A DNA stretch of 64,000 bases from Streptomyces antibioticus (GCF_001514065.1 NZ_KQ948423.1:558001-622000); one strand, 5' to 3'; numbered from the stretch's first letter, positions 33,114 through 42,522 are shown. The notes: a model not told the origin generated them from the sequence alone. Made by a program: numbers and translations.

Positions 33114-33374
33114 GCGGGCGTTTCTCCCGTCAGGCTCCCGGGCGCCGCGCCTGGTCCGGCGATGCCGGTGACGTCCGCGGCTCGCGCGATGCGCGGTGCC
33201 GCCGTCCGGGGCGCGGGCGCCGCACGGGAGCTCTCTGTGTCCTGTCTCGCCGGTTCCGTACTCCCTTGTTGGGTACGGCCTGGCGAAAGTCTTCTGGTCG
33301 GTGCGCTGCCCGACCCAGGTGGCTCCCGAGTACGAGGGCGGCGCTACGACGTCCGTCCTTTCGCGGGACCTTCC

Positions 33375-34133
33375 CTACGCCGGCGCCTTCGCGGCGGCAG
33401 CGGCCGTTGTGGGGGCCTCAGCTGCCTCGCGGTCGGGCGCGAGCGGGTCGGTCACCTCGCCGGTCTCTTCATCGAACAGCCCCTGCGCCAGCCTGGTCAC
33501 CGCTGCGGGGACCGGCGGCGCCAGGTCGGCCACGGCGCGGAGACCGGACAGGACGTCGTCGGGTCGTACGGCAGGCGTCACGTGCCGAACAACCAGCCGC
33601 AGTATCGCACAGGGCTGGTCCGTCGGCCTATCAGCCTGGGGACTGTGCGTCTCCAGCTGTACGACTGCGGAGCGGGCGTCGAACGAACGGATGCCGTTCT
33701 TGGTCTTGCGCTGGACCTCGACGGCGTCGGCGGCGTTGAAGGCGACAACGGCCCTCTCGGCCTCCGCCGGCTCCACTCCGTCGAGCCGCAGCTCCCACAC
33801 CGAGGCGGTGAGCCGGTCGGCGAGCCCGGACGTCCGGGCCTCGACCGCGTCGATGATGTCGAGCCCGAGGGGCATCGACTCGTCGAGCAGAACCCTGAGC
33901 TTCTCGGGGTCCCGCGCCTCGGTGAGGGCGATCTCCAGATACTCCGCCTCACTGCCCGTGCCGGTGGGTGCGGCATTGGCGTACGACACCTTCGGATGCG
34001 GCGTGAACCCCGCCGAGTACGCCATCGGCACCTCGGCACGGCGCAGCGCACGCTCGAAGGCGCGCTGGAAGTCACGGTGGCTGGTGAACCGGAGGCGGCC
34101 GCGCTTGGTGTAACGCAGTCGGATGCGCTGCAC
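33375..34133 (-). CDS. DUF2344 / TIGR03936-type radical-SAM-associated protein
   Basis: A 252-residue soluble protein opening [31 protein letters not shown], followed by [34 protein letters not shown], the hallmark of DUF2344. The middle ([21 protein letters not shown]) and a Ala/Thr-rich tail complete it. In many bacteria this gene sits directly beside, or is fused to, a B12-domain radical SAM protein. Here that partner is 5 kb away (38974-40941). The GTG start at 34133 lacks a clear ribosome-binding site. Function is unknown; the constant pairing suggests a shared RNA- or ribosome-related modification. A 261-bp gap to rne presumably carries the rne promoter and leader. Confidence 0.9.
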   Translation of the reverse strand: MQRIRLRYTKRGRLRFTSHRDFQRAFERALRRAEVPMAYSAGFTPHPKVSYANAAPTGTGSEAEYLEIALTEARDPEKLRVLLDESMPLGLDIIDAVEARTSGLADRLTASVWELRLDGVEPAEAERAVVAFNAADAVEVQRKTKNGIRSFDARSAVVQLETHSPQADRPTDQPCAILRLVVRHVTPAVRPDDVLSGLRAVADLAPPVPAAVTRLAQGLFDEETGEVTDPLAPDREAAEAPTTAAAAAKAPA

Positions 34134-34181
34134 CGCGGGTGCGGGCGGCGGGCCTTCGGGCTGTCGCTTGCCCAGTGTCGT

Positions 34182-35321
34182 TCAGTCCTTCGTGAGTGCG
34201 GTCGTACTGCTACCAAGAGTACGTGTCTCGAGCCCGGTCGGTTCCCGCCGGTCCACGGCGACCGTCTCCCGGGGCTCGCCGAAGAGCATGCGCCGGACGT
34301 CGGCGCGCGCCTGCCGCGCGGTCTCCCGTACGGAGGCGAGCGCCTCCCGGGTGGCCCTTCCCACCCCGCGGGCGACCTCGGCGGCGGGCCGCAGCACGGC
34401 GTCGCGGACGACATGTCCGACCGGGGTGAGCAGGGTCCGGTACACCCAGCGCACCGGCTCGACGAAGACCCACCGGAAGAGGCCGGCGAGAAACCGTCCG
34501 ACGGCGAGCGAGACGTGCCCGGCGATCCGCCAGGCGTGCCCGAGCGCGTCCCCCACCTCCCGTCCGACCACGGCGAGGAACCGCCCGACCGGTGTGAGCA
34601 CCCAGCGCCACAGGGCGAGCACCGGCAGCACGAACACCACGCGGGCGATCCAGTACAGCGCGAGCCCGATCCCCCGGAGCAGCCACACCGCCCCGTGCCC
34701 GACCGGCGTGAGGACCCACGCGTACAGCCACGCGGCGGGCACGACGACGAGGTACCGCACCAGCCAGGCGACGGCCGTGTACACGGCGATCCCCACGGCG
34801 GCGATCCCACGCCCGATCCCCCGGAGCAGCCACATCACGCCGTGTCCGGAGGGCGTGAGGACCCACTGGTAGAGCCAGACAGCGGGTACGACGACGAGGT
34901 ACCGCACCAGCCAGGCCCCCGCGGCGTACATGCCGGCACCGAGCGCCCGCGCGGTCCATGCGAAGCCGTGGCCGAGGGGAGTGAGCACATAGCGGTACAG
35001 CCAGGTCAGCGGCACGACGACGAGCACGTTCCCGAGCCAGGCGAGCCCCTTGCCGAGCGGTACGAGCACATACCGCCACAGACCCAGGAGCGGCCACACG
35101 AACAGGATCCGCCCTGTCCACTCAAGCGCCCACTCCAGGGCCCGCCCCAGCGGCCGCAGGACGGTGTCGTTCAGGAACCGTCCGGCGACGACGAGCGCGT
35201 CCCACGCCATGCGCACGGGCACGACCAACACGAGCACGACGATCCGCACCGGGATGCGGATGGCCGTCACGAGGCACCCCTCCGGCTGTCGGGGCTCAGG
35301 CAGCGGCTTCTGCTGTTCCAT
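34182..35321 (-). CDS. internally repeated membrane protein
   Basis: A 379-residue protein from the ATG at 35321 (the frame also starts at a GTG, 35381). It consists largely of six related segments of about 40 residues built on a P-x3-LYxxVLTPxGHG pattern: [66 protein letters not shown]. Each is flanked by hydrophobic stretches such as [14 protein letters not shown]. The segments are amphipathic and Trp/Tyr-rich rather than classic helices, suggesting hairpins lying in the membrane surface. The last ~60 residues are charged and cytoplasmic-looking ([20 protein letters not shown]). I do not recognise a functional family. It lies between DUF2344 and the collagen-like gene. Confidence 0.75.
   Translation of the reverse strand: MEQQKPLPEPRQPEGCLVTAIRIPVRIVVLVLVVPVRMAWDALVVAGRFLNDTVLRPLGRALEWALEWTGRILFVWPLLGLWRYVLVPLGKGLAWLGNVLVVVPLTWLYRYVLTPLGHGFAWTARALGAGMYAAGAWLVRYLVVVPAVWLYQWVLTPSGHGVMWLLRGIGRGIAAVGIAVYTAVAWLVRYLVVVPAAWLYAWVLTPVGHGAVWLLRGIGLALYWIARVVFVLPVLALWRWVLTPVGRFLAVVGREVGDALGHAWRIAGHVSLAVGRFLAGLFRWVFVEPVRWVYRTLLTPVGHVVRDAVLRPAAEVARGVGRATREALASVRETARQARADVRRMLFGEPRETVAVDRREPTGLETRTLGSSTTALTKD
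34664..34916. repeat. 147-bp-offset duplication within the membrane protein gene
   Basis: Segments 34664-34769 and 34811-34916 are near-identical at the DNA level. They include 24 identical bases ending in CGGAGCAGCCACA and 29 identical bases containing GACGAGGTACCGCACCAGCC. The offset of 147 bp equals 49 codons, keeping the frame. This is a recent in-frame duplication of one protein repeat. Confidence 0.8.
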
Positions 35322-35475
35322 ACCGGACAAGACGCCGCGGCCCGCGCCCTGGATGCACGCCGTGGGTTGCGATGCCGTCACGGCGCTTGTCCGCTAGACC
35401 GTTTTACCTATTTGACGGCGCGTCCGTCGAGGGTGTGCCGGTTGTTCCTGGGTGGTCGGGTCACTCTCGCACCGA

Positions 35476-35497
35476 GGTCCGGGAACTCCCCCGGACC
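35476..35497 (+). promoter_or_regulatory. hairpin in the leader of the collagen-like gene
   Basis: Perfect 8-bp arms GGTCCGGG (35476-35483) and CCCGGACC (35490-35497) with a 6-base loop are followed by CGTTTTGG. The stem ends 12 bases before the AAGGAG ribosome-binding site at 35510, so it could act as an attenuator or affect translation. Confidence 0.5.
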
Positions 35498-35522
35498 CGT
35501 TTTGGTGCCAAGGAGCATGCGT

Positions 35523-36362
35523 ATGAGTCCTCGACACACTCCCTCGCTGCTGGGGCCGTTGGCCCGGGCGAGGTTCCAGAGAGCCGGGGTGCTGACCTCC
35601 CTCGCCCTGGTCGTCGGCGGCGGACTGGTCGCCCCGGCCGCGGCGGCCGCGCAGGCGGTGTCCGAGAGGCCGGCCGCGACGCCGCAGACGGGCGACAAGT
35701 GCAAGCCGCACAAGCCCCACAAGTCGCGGGAGGCCGTGGAGGCGTACACCGGCAAGGACAAGTGCAAGGGCGCCACCGGGGCGACGGGCCCGAAGGGCGC
35801 CACGGGGGCCACCGGCCCCACAGGAGCTACCGGCCCCACAGGTGCGACGGGAGCGACCGGCGCCACCGGCACTCCGGGCGGGAACGGCACACCGGGTGCC
35901 ACGGGAGCCACCGGGGCAACAGGTGCGACCGGCGCCACGGGTGCCACAGGGGCGACCGGCGCCGTCGGCCCGTGCGTCGAGATCGACGCCAGCCAGGACA
36001 GCAACAACTTCGAGCTCCGGGCCGCGCTCACCCCGCCGGTCATGGGCGGCCCGAACAGGACCTACGCGGGCATCCGGGACCTCACGACCGCGACACCCGG
36101 TCCCTTCCTGTGGACCGACCTCACCGGTCACACGGGCTACCCGCAGAACGCCTGCGGGATCTCCATCGCCCAGCACGCCCAAGGCAATCAGGTCGAGGGT
36201 GACCTGAGGATCGACGTCATCACCACGACGGGAGCCATCTACGAGACCAAATGCGCGGTGGTCACCAGTGACCGCACGCTGAACTGCGCGGACAATCCGT
36301 GGATCCTGGTCAACAGGCAGCCGGCGGTCGGCCAGACGAACGGCGGGATCATCGTCCCGTAG
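35523..36362 (+). CDS. secreted collagen-like (G-X-Y repeat) protein
   Basis: A 279-residue protein. The signal peptide (about 1-46) is [19 protein letters not shown] followed by Ala-rich bases of an AAAQA cleavage site. A short Cys/His/Lys linker ([10 protein letters not shown]) precedes 22 Gly-X-Y triplets at about 83-150, dominated by GAT with a few GPT, GPK, GTP and GGN. A C-terminal globular domain of ~125 residues follows, with four of the six cysteines ([31 protein letters not shown]). GAT-rich stalks in bacterial collagens are often Thr-glycosylated and form trimers on cell or spore surfaces. The second ATG (35523) is chosen because AAGGAG lies 7 bases before it. Ligand and role are unknown. 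It is convergent with the pseudogene at 36393. Confidence 0.88.
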   Translation: MSPRHTPSLLGPLARARFQRAGVLTSLALVVGGGLVAPAAAAAQAVSERPAATPQTGDKCKPHKPHKSREAVEAYTGKDKCKGATGATGPKGATGATGPTGATGPTGATGATGATGTPGGNGTPGATGATGATGATGATGATGATGAVGPCVEIDASQDSNNFELRAALTPPVMGGPNRTYAGIRDLTTATPGPFLWTDLTGHTGYPQNACGISIAQHAQGNQVEGDLRIDVITTTGAIYETKCAVVTSDRTLNCADNPWILVNRQPAVGQTNGGIIVP

Positions 36363-36392
36363 CCCGGCAGCAAGGGGGTGTCCGGCGGCATG

Positions 36393-37707
36393 TCAGGACT
36401 GCCGGGCGCCCCCTGCCGCGCCGACGCGCTCCAGCAGACTCACCGTCATCCCCGTCACCGGCGTGCTCGTCGCCACCCTGTACCGCATCTGCAAGGCCCC
36501 CGCCTGCTGCGGATCGATCGCGTTGAAGGGGAATTCGGCGCCCTGCGTCACCAGCCAGATCCGGCGCTCGCCCCGAGGCACAGCTCCGGGACGGAGCACT
36601 GGTCCGCGTGGAGGTCGTCGATCCCGGCCGGGGTCCGCACCAGGAAGACGTCCCGCAGCTCCAGTGCGCGCGGCAGGTAGTACCGCACACCGCCGTCGAG
36701 CTAGCAGCTGTCGAACCGGTCGTAGACGACCGCGTCCCCGGGCCGGCGGAGCCGCTCGATCACCTCGGCCGCCGCCGCGTGGTCGAGGGGCACCGGGGCG
36801 TTGTGCTCGAAGGGCTGCCGCATCTGCCGCTGGTCCGGCAGGACGAGCAGGGCCAGCGCCACGACCACCACCGCTCCCGTCTTCCAGGAACGCCGGGCCG
36901 CGGCCAGTCCCGAGCCGGCCGACAGCGCCCAGGCCGGGAGGGTGAACAGGACGTAGACGCCGCGGAAGTAGGAGACCTCGCCGTGCGAGGCGGCCCAGAC
37001 CAGGAGCGGCGGCAGCAGTGCCCAGGTGCCGCACAGCAGCAGCGGTGCCCCTGCGCTCCGAGCGGGCCCCCAGCGCGAGGGCGATCAGGGCTCCGGCGCA
37101 CAGCGCGGAGGCGAAGACCTCGCCGGGGAGGGAGAGCAGTGCCCAGCCGTCGGGCGCCGGGACCCAGTACAGCTGGCGTCCGGCCTGGGAGCGGCCCAGC
37201 AGGACGAGCGCGGCGACCGCCGCCAGGGCGAGGCCGGCCCGCCACCACAGGGAGCGGTCCCGGCGGGCGTGAGCGGCGAGCAGGCAGATGTGGGCGATCA
37301 CGACCGAGAGTGCGATCAGGTGCAGGAGCCCGGTGAGGGCCAGCGCGAGCGCGTAGCCGGTCCAGGGCGCGCAGCAGCAGGAGCGTGGCGCCGGCGACGG
37401 CCGGCATCACCAGGGCGTAGGAGCGGGCTTCCTGCCCGTAGCGGCTCACGGCCGGGACGAGCGCGAAGAGGAGTCCGCCCAGAATTCCGGCCCAATATCC
37501 GAGGAGCCGGTTCCCGAAGAGCGTCACCCATCCGTGCATCAGCAGGTAATAGGTGCCGTGTACGGCGTCGACGTTGCGTAGCGTGGCGAGAATCCGGCCG
37601 GTGTCGCGGCCGGTCATGTCCCAGGTGACCAGCTCGTCGCGGCCGAGCAGCGGGGCGGAATTCCTCGCGAGGCGGGGGAAGCTGCGCGGCGATGGCCATA
37701 GGAACAC
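36393..37707 (-). pseudogene. broken multi-pass membrane glycosyltransferase (GT39/mannosyltransferase-like)
   Basis: Fragments of one membrane protein are spread over different minus-strand frames. The 5' part reads LLGRDELVTWDM, NVDAVHGTYYLLMHGWVTLFG, ARSYALVMPAVAGATLLLL. The frame then changes near 37355-37375 to GYALALALTGLLHLIALSV, ALVLLGRSQAGRQLYWVP. It shifts again near 37040-37070 to LLLCGTWALLPPLLVW, HGEVSYFRGVYVLFTLPAWAL. An in-frame TAG at 36701-36703 interrupts DRFDSC/LDGGVRYYLPRALE, and another shift near 36565-36590 leads to RRIWLVTQGAEFPFNAIDP. The N-terminal membrane helix also appears missing. The RDE...DAVHGxYYLLMHGW pattern is that of dolichol-phosphate-sugar-dependent membrane glycosyltransferases. 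At least four lesions make function very unlikely. Confidence 0.85.
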
Positions 37708-37802
37708 CTATACCTGTCATTTCACAGGTGGCTGCTTGCACGCACCCCCGGGGCCGGATAATTTCACCGCGCGGTCCTTTTCTGCAGAGAAAAGAAAATG
37801 CC

Positions 37803-39017
37803 ATGAATAACACAAACGCGAATAACACAAACACGGTCTGCCTCAATATGATCGTCAAGGACGAGGCGCATGTGATCCGACGCTGCCTCGAGTCCGTACG
37901 GCCCCTCGTCGACAGCTGGGTGATCCTGGACACCGGCTCGACCGACGGCACCCAGGACATCGTCCGCGAGACCCTCGCCGACCTGCCCGGGGCGCTGTAC
38001 GAGAGCCCCTTCCGCGGCTTCGGCGCGAGCCGCAGCGAGGCGATCGAACGGGCCCGGGAGCGGGCGGGCCATCTGCTGTTCATCGACGCCGACGACGTCC
38101 TGGAGACCGACCCCGGCTTCACCCTGCCGGCGCTCACCCACGACTGCTACGACATGCAGGTGCGCCACGGCCCCGTCGTCCACTGGCGCCCGACGCTGGT
38201 GTCGACCCGCCTCCCCTGGCGGTACGTCGGTGTGCTGCACGAATACCTGGAATGCGACACGGAGTTCAGCCGGGCCACCCTCGACGGCGTCCGCATGGTC
38301 ATCATGGGCGGCGGAGGCCGGTCGCAGGGCAGCACCCGCACGAAGTACCTGCGGGACGCGGCGCTCCTGAAGGACGGCCTCGCCAAGGAACCCGGCAACA
38401 CCCGGTACGCCTTCTATCTCGCCCAGAGCTGGCGGGACGCCGACGAGCCGGCGAAGGCACTGGCCGCCTACGACCGCCGCGCGGCCATGGACGGCTTCGC
38501 CGAGGAGGCGTTCTGCTCCCGGCTCTACGCGGCCCGCCTCGCCCTGGAGCTGAAGCGCCGTATGCCCGAGGTCATGTCCCGCTTCCTGGACGCCCACGAA
38601 CACCGGCCCACCCGCGCCGAACCCCTCGGCGAACTCGCCCACCTGTGCCGGACCCGCGGAGAACGCTGGCCGCTCGCCTACCTGTTCGCGCGACGCGCGG
38701 CGGAGCTCCCGCCGCCCGACGACATCCTCTTCGTCGAGCACGGCTGGTACGACTGGCGGGCCCTGGACGAACTGGCGGTGGCGGCGTACTGGATGGGCGC
38801 CTACCGCGAGTCGCTGGAGGCCTGCGAGCAACTCCTGGACGGCGGAAAACTGCCGCCGCAGCACCGCGAACGGGTAACCGCCAACCACGACTTCGCCCGC
38901 ACCAAACTGGCAGTGAGCGCGGCCCCCGGAAAGGGACCGCGCTCACGACACCTACGACCCGCCCTGACCCACGTCAGTGCGAGTGACTCCCAGCAGGCGC
39001 CGGCGCCGCGTTCTTGA
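37803..39017 (+). CDS. family 2 glycosyltransferase with TPR-like C-terminal half
   Basis: A 404-residue soluble protein. It opens with a low-complexity Asn/Thr segment (MNNTNANNTNT), then the distinctive VCLNMIVKDEAHVIRRCL, DSWVILDTGSTDGTQDIV and LFIDADDVLE of the TPR-containing glycosyltransferase family. Substrate-site segments are PVVHWRPTLVS, WRYVGVLHEYLE and GGGGRSQGSTRTKYLRDA. The C-terminal half is helical and TPR-like (RYAFYLAQSWRDADEPAKALAAYDRRAAM; AAYWMGAYRESLEACEQLL). The ATG at 37803 is preceded by an A-rich run and no clear ribosome-binding site. The first ~60 bases are far richer in A/T than the rest, suggesting an acquired gene start. Its 3' end overlaps the convergent radical SAM gene by 44 bp. 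Substrate unknown. Confidence 0.88.
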   Translation: MNNTNANNTNTVCLNMIVKDEAHVIRRCLESVRPLVDSWVILDTGSTDGTQDIVRETLADLPGALYESPFRGFGASRSEAIERARERAGHLLFIDADDVLETDPGFTLPALTHDCYDMQVRHGPVVHWRPTLVSTRLPWRYVGVLHEYLECDTEFSRATLDGVRMVIMGGGGRSQGSTRTKYLRDAALLKDGLAKEPGNTRYAFYLAQSWRDADEPAKALAAYDRRAAMDGFAEEAFCSRLYAARLALELKRRMPEVMSRFLDAHEHRPTRAEPLGELAHLCRTRGERWPLAYLFARRAAELPPPDDILFVEHGWYDWRALDELAVAAYWMGAYRESLEACEQLLDGGKLPPQHRERVTANHDFARTKLAVSAAPGKGPRSRHLRPALTHVSASDSQQAPAPRS

Positions 39018-40941
39018 CCGTCAGCGGCAGCAGCTTCTTGCCGGTCGGGCCGATCTGGATGTGGGTGTCCATCTGCGGGCACACGCCGCAGTCGAAGCAG
39101 GGCGTCCAGCGGCAGTCGTCGACCTCGGTCTCGTCGAGGGCGTCCTGCCAGTCCTCCCAGAGCCAGTCCTTGTCCAGGCCGGAGTCGAGGTGGTCCCAGG
39201 GCAGGACCTCCTCGTAGGTGCGCTCACGGGTCGTGTACCAGTCGACGTCCACGCCGAAGGGGGCGAGGGCCTTGTCGGCGCACGCCATCCAGCGGTCGTA
39301 GGAGAAGTGCTCGCGCCAGCCGTCGAAGCGGCCGCCGTCCTCGTAGACCGCGCGGATGACCGCGCCGATGCGGCGGTCGCCGCGGGACAGCAGGCCCTCG
39401 ACGATGCCGGGCTTGCCGTCGTGGTAGCGGAAGCCGATCGAGCGGCCGTACTTCTTGTCGCCGCGGATCTTGTCGCGGAGCTTCTCCAGGCGGGCGTCCG
39501 TCTCCTCGGCGGAGAGCTGCGGCGCCCACTGGAACGGGGTGTGCGGCTTGGGGACGAAGCCGCCGATGGAGACCGTGCAGCGGATGTCGTTCTGGCCGGA
39601 GACCTTGCGGCCCTCAGCGATCACGTTCATCGCCATGTCGGCGATCTGGAGGACGTCCTCGTCGGTCTCCGTAGGCAGGCCGCACATGAAGTACAGCTTC
39701 ACCTGGCGCCAGCCGTTGCCGTACGCGGTCGAGACGGTGCGGATCAGGTCCTCCTCCGACACCATCTTGTTGATGACCTTGCGCATGCGCTCCGAGCCGC
39801 CCTCCGGCGCGAAGGTCAGACCCGACCTGCGGCCGTTGCGCGTCAGCTCGTTGGCCAGGTCCACGTTGAAGGCGTCGACGCGGGTGGAGGGGAGCGAGAG
39901 GCCGATCTTGTCCTCCTCGTACCGGTCTGCCAGGCCCTTCGCGATGTCGCCGATCTCCGAGTGGTCCGCGGAGGACAGGGAGAGGAGGCCGACCTCCTCG
40001 AAGCCCGTCGCCTTCAGGCCCTTCTCGACCATCTCGCCGATGCCCGTGATCGAGCGCTCGCGCACCGGGCGGGTGATCATGCCCGCCTGGCAGAAGCGGC
40101 AGCCGCGGGTGCAGCCGCGGAAGATCTCGACCGACATGCGCTCGTGGACCGTCTCGGCGAGCGGGACGAGGGGCTGCTTGGGGTAGGGCCATTCGTCGAG
40201 GTCCATGACCGTGTGCTTCGACACACGCCACGGCACACCCGACTTGTTGGGGACTACGCGGGCGATCCGGCCGTCGGGGAGGTATTCGACGTCGTAGAAC
40301 GCCGGGATGTAGACGGAACCCGTCTTCGCCAGGCGGAAGAGGACCTCCTCGCGGCCGCCGGGCTGCCCCTCGGCCTTCCACTCGCGGATGATCCGCGTCA
40401 TGTCGAGGACGGCCTGCTCGCCGTCGCCGATGATCGCCGCGTCGATGAAGTCCGCGATCGGCTCGGGGTTGAAGGCCGCGTGGCCGCCGGCGAGCACGAT
40501 CGGGTCGTCCAGGCCGCGGTCCTTCGACTCCAGCGGGATGCCCGCCAGGTCCAGCGCCGTCAGCATGTTCGTGTAGCCCAGCTCCGTGGAGAAGGACAGG
40601 CCGAACACGTCGAAGGCCTTCACCGGGCGGTGGCTGTCGACCGTGAACTGCGGGACGCCGTGCTCCCGCATCAGCGCCTCCAGGTCCGGCCACACGCTGT
40701 ACGTGCGCTCGGCGAGGACGCCCTCCTGTTCGTTCAGCACCTCGTAGAGGATCATGACGCCCTGGTTGGGCAGCCCGACCTCGTAGGCGTCCGGGTACAT
40801 GAGCGCCCAGCGGACATCACTGGACTCCCAGGGCTTGACCGTGGAGTTGAGCTCGCCGCCGACGTACTGGATCGGCTTCTGCACATGCGGGAGCAGAGCT
40901 TCGAGCTGCGGGAACACCGACTCGGCGGTTTCGGCTGACAT
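38974..40941 (-). CDS. B12-binding-domain radical SAM protein (TIGR03960 type)
   Basis: A 655-residue cytoplasmic iron-sulfur enzyme. The N-terminal part is the cobalamin-like domain region (YPDAYEVGLPNQGVMILYEVLN, FDVFGLSFSTELGYTNML, IVLAGGHAAFNPEPIADF, AAIIGDGEQAV). The radical SAM core has the cluster motif RGCTRGCRFCQAG and EVGLLSLSSADHSEI, TFAPEGGSERMRKVINK. A C-terminal Cys set (CRWTPCFDCGVCPQMDTH) may hold a second cluster. The ATG at 40941 has GGAAG 6 bases upstream. It is the usual partner of DUF2344 (33375-34133), from which it is separated here by accessory genes. Known to be widespread; its substrate is not established to my knowledge. Confidence 0.95.
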   Translation of the reverse strand: MSAETAESVFPQLEALLPHVQKPIQYVGGELNSTVKPWESSDVRWALMYPDAYEVGLPNQGVMILYEVLNEQEGVLAERTYSVWPDLEALMREHGVPQFTVDSHRPVKAFDVFGLSFSTELGYTNMLTALDLAGIPLESKDRGLDDPIVLAGGHAAFNPEPIADFIDAAIIGDGEQAVLDMTRIIREWKAEGQPGGREEVLFRLAKTGSVYIPAFYDVEYLPDGRIARVVPNKSGVPWRVSKHTVMDLDEWPYPKQPLVPLAETVHERMSVEIFRGCTRGCRFCQAGMITRPVRERSITGIGEMVEKGLKATGFEEVGLLSLSSADHSEIGDIAKGLADRYEEDKIGLSLPSTRVDAFNVDLANELTRNGRRSGLTFAPEGGSERMRKVINKMVSEEDLIRTVSTAYGNGWRQVKLYFMCGLPTETDEDVLQIADMAMNVIAEGRKVSGQNDIRCTVSIGGFVPKPHTPFQWAPQLSAEETDARLEKLRDKIRGDKKYGRSIGFRYHDGKPGIVEGLLSRGDRRIGAVIRAVYEDGGRFDGWREHFSYDRWMACADKALAPFGVDVDWYTTRERTYEEVLPWDHLDSGLDKDWLWEDWQDALDETEVDDCRWTPCFDCGVCPQMDTHIQIGPTGKKLLPLTVKNAAPAPAGSHSH

Positions 40942-41013
40942 CTCGCACTTCCGTGGACTGACAGGGGTGACCATCTAGCGTAACGCGAGCGCGGACCTGC
41001 CCCGTCCGTCCGC

Positions 41014-42522
41014 TCAGACCGCCAGGTCGCCCTTGATCGTCGGCCAGGTCGCGGGCAGGTCCAGCTCGACCAGCTCGGCCCGCCGCTCCTCGTGCCCGTA
41101 CAGCACCCCGTACGTGAAGGTGCTCTCCCCCGCCGCATGCGCCTGACCTGCGAGATCACGCAGCGCCGCGCGGGCCATCACGCTGTCCTGGTGATCGCCG
41201 AGCAGCCCCTGCAGGGACTTCATCGACCGCACGAGATCGACGGCGGGCTCCCCGAGCGCCTCGGCCGCCGCCTCCGCCGCGTACCGCGTGCGCTTGCACT
41301 TCTTGCGCGCCTCGTGGATCGCGAGGTCCCGGTCGCCACCGGGCGGCAGCTCCAACGCCTGCTCCACCAGGTCCGTCAGCTTCCCGAAATCCTTCCGTAC
41401 GGCCTTGGCGAGCACCTTCGACGGCTTTCCCGCGGCCGCCTCCAGCACCGGCGGATTGGCCACCAGCGCGTCCAGGGCGACGAGCAGGTCCAGGTACCGC
41501 TTCCCGTCCAGTACGGCCATCAGCCGGCGCCGCGACCCGCCGCTGCGGGCGTGCGACCAGGTGCGCAGCCGGGTGCGGACGGGGCCCACGAGCAGGGTGC
41601 GCGGCAGCTCGTCGAGGCGGGCGGTCAGCCGTTCGGTCAGCACCTCCTGGTCGCGGTCCACGCCCAGCTCACCGGCGAGCCACTTCAGTTCCTCACTGAT
41701 CGGGTCGGTGACGGTCCGGTCCAGGACCTTGCCGTACGACCGGAAGGTGCTGCGCATCCGGCGGGTGGCGACCCGCATGCGGTGCACGGAGTCGTGCATG
41801 TCCCGCCGCACGGCCGGGTCGAGCTCGACGATCGCGTCCCGCTGGGCGCGCAGGTAGGTAAGGACATGGTCCCCGGCGGTCTCCGGGGCGGCCGCCTCGA
41901 CGGCCTTCTTCTTCCGTTTCCCCTTCCTGCCCGTCTCCGCCAGCGCCCGCGCCAGCTTCGACGCCGACTTCGACGGCCTTACGCCCGCCTTCCGCAGCCG
42001 TTTCTCCACCTTGTCGAGGAAGACGGGGTCGCCCCCGTCGGCGAGCTCGATCTCGATCTCGGTCCACTGGGCGGTGCCGCCGCCCTCGGTGAGCCGCTCG
42101 GCGCGTACGCCGTCCACGCTGGCCTCGGCGAGGAGGACGCCCTCGGCGTCGAAGAGATGGCGGACGTCCCGCTCGGACAGCAGCCGGACGACGGGCAGCA
42201 GCTCGGCGTCCCGGACCCGGGAGCGGATCAGACCGGCGAGGGCGCGGGGCACGGTGTCGGAGAGCGGCGCCTGGATCTCGTCCCGCACTCCGGGCGCCAC
42301 CGGGAACTTCAGGTGCCAGCCGGCGTCCGCGCCCCCGACCCGGCGGCGCAGGGTGATCGAGGCCGCGGCGAGGCGTTCGTCCCGGGTGTCGTAGTAGGTG
42401 GCATCGAGGTGGGCGACACCCTTGTCGATGACGGCCGCGACCCCGGCGACGCCGGTGAGGTCGGGCAGTCCGCTGTCGTCGGACTCGTACTTCCGCTCGA
42501 TCTCGCGCTTTGTGTCCGCCAT
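41014..42522 (-). CDS. CYTH and CHAD domain protein
   Basis: A 502-residue cytoplasmic protein. Residues 5-200 are a CYTH (triphosphate tunnel) domain with the EIERKY motif, LDATYYDTRDERLAAASITLRRR, WHLKFP and QWTEIEIEL. Residues from about 213 are a CHAD domain rich in His/Arg/Lys (DMHDSVHRMRVATRRMRSTFRSYGKVL, IHEARKKCKRTRYAAEAA). CYTH enzymes hydrolyse inorganic triphosphate or bind polyphosphate, and CHAD domains bind polyphosphate granules. A Lys-rich linker (RKGKRKKKAVE) joins them. A role in polyphosphate metabolism is the standard inference. The ATG has only AGG close upstream. Confidence 0.95.
   Translation of the reverse strand: MADTKREIERKYESDDSGLPDLTGVAGVAAVIDKGVAHLDATYYDTRDERLAAASITLRRRVGGADAGWHLKFPVAPGVRDEIQAPLSDTVPRALAGLIRSRVRDAELLPVVRLLSERDVRHLFDAEGVLLAEASVDGVRAERLTEGGGTAQWTEIEIELADGGDPVFLDKVEKRLRKAGVRPSKSASKLARALAETGRKGKRKKKAVEAAAPETAGDHVLTYLRAQRDAIVELDPAVRRDMHDSVHRMRVATRRMRSTFRSYGKVLDRTVTDPISEELKWLAGELGVDRDQEVLTERLTARLDELPRTLLVGPVRTRLRTWSHARSGGSRRRLMAVLDGKRYLDLLVALDALVANPPVLEAAAGKPSKVLAKAVRKDFGKLTDLVEQALELPPGGDRDLAIHEARKKCKRTRYAAEAAAEALGEPAVDLVRSMKSLQGLLGDHQDSVMARAALRDLAGQAHAAGESTFTYGVLYGHEERRAELVELDLPATWPTIKGDLAV

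Noticed and set aside
29025-35522. A very long plus-strand open frame opposite rne and through the following genes, continuous with the collagen-like gene
   Set aside because: It lies antisense to the well-supported rne, DUF2344 and membrane genes. Its composition is that of high-G+C shadow translation (Gly/Leu/Arg runs). Only the last 840 bases, after a good ribosome-binding site, are accepted as coding.
38977-40938. A 653-codon plus-strand frame opposite the radical SAM gene
   Set aside because: The opposite strand encodes a clear radical SAM enzyme with its cysteine motif. The plus-strand frame is Val/Arg/Ala-rich shadow sequence without a ribosome-binding site.
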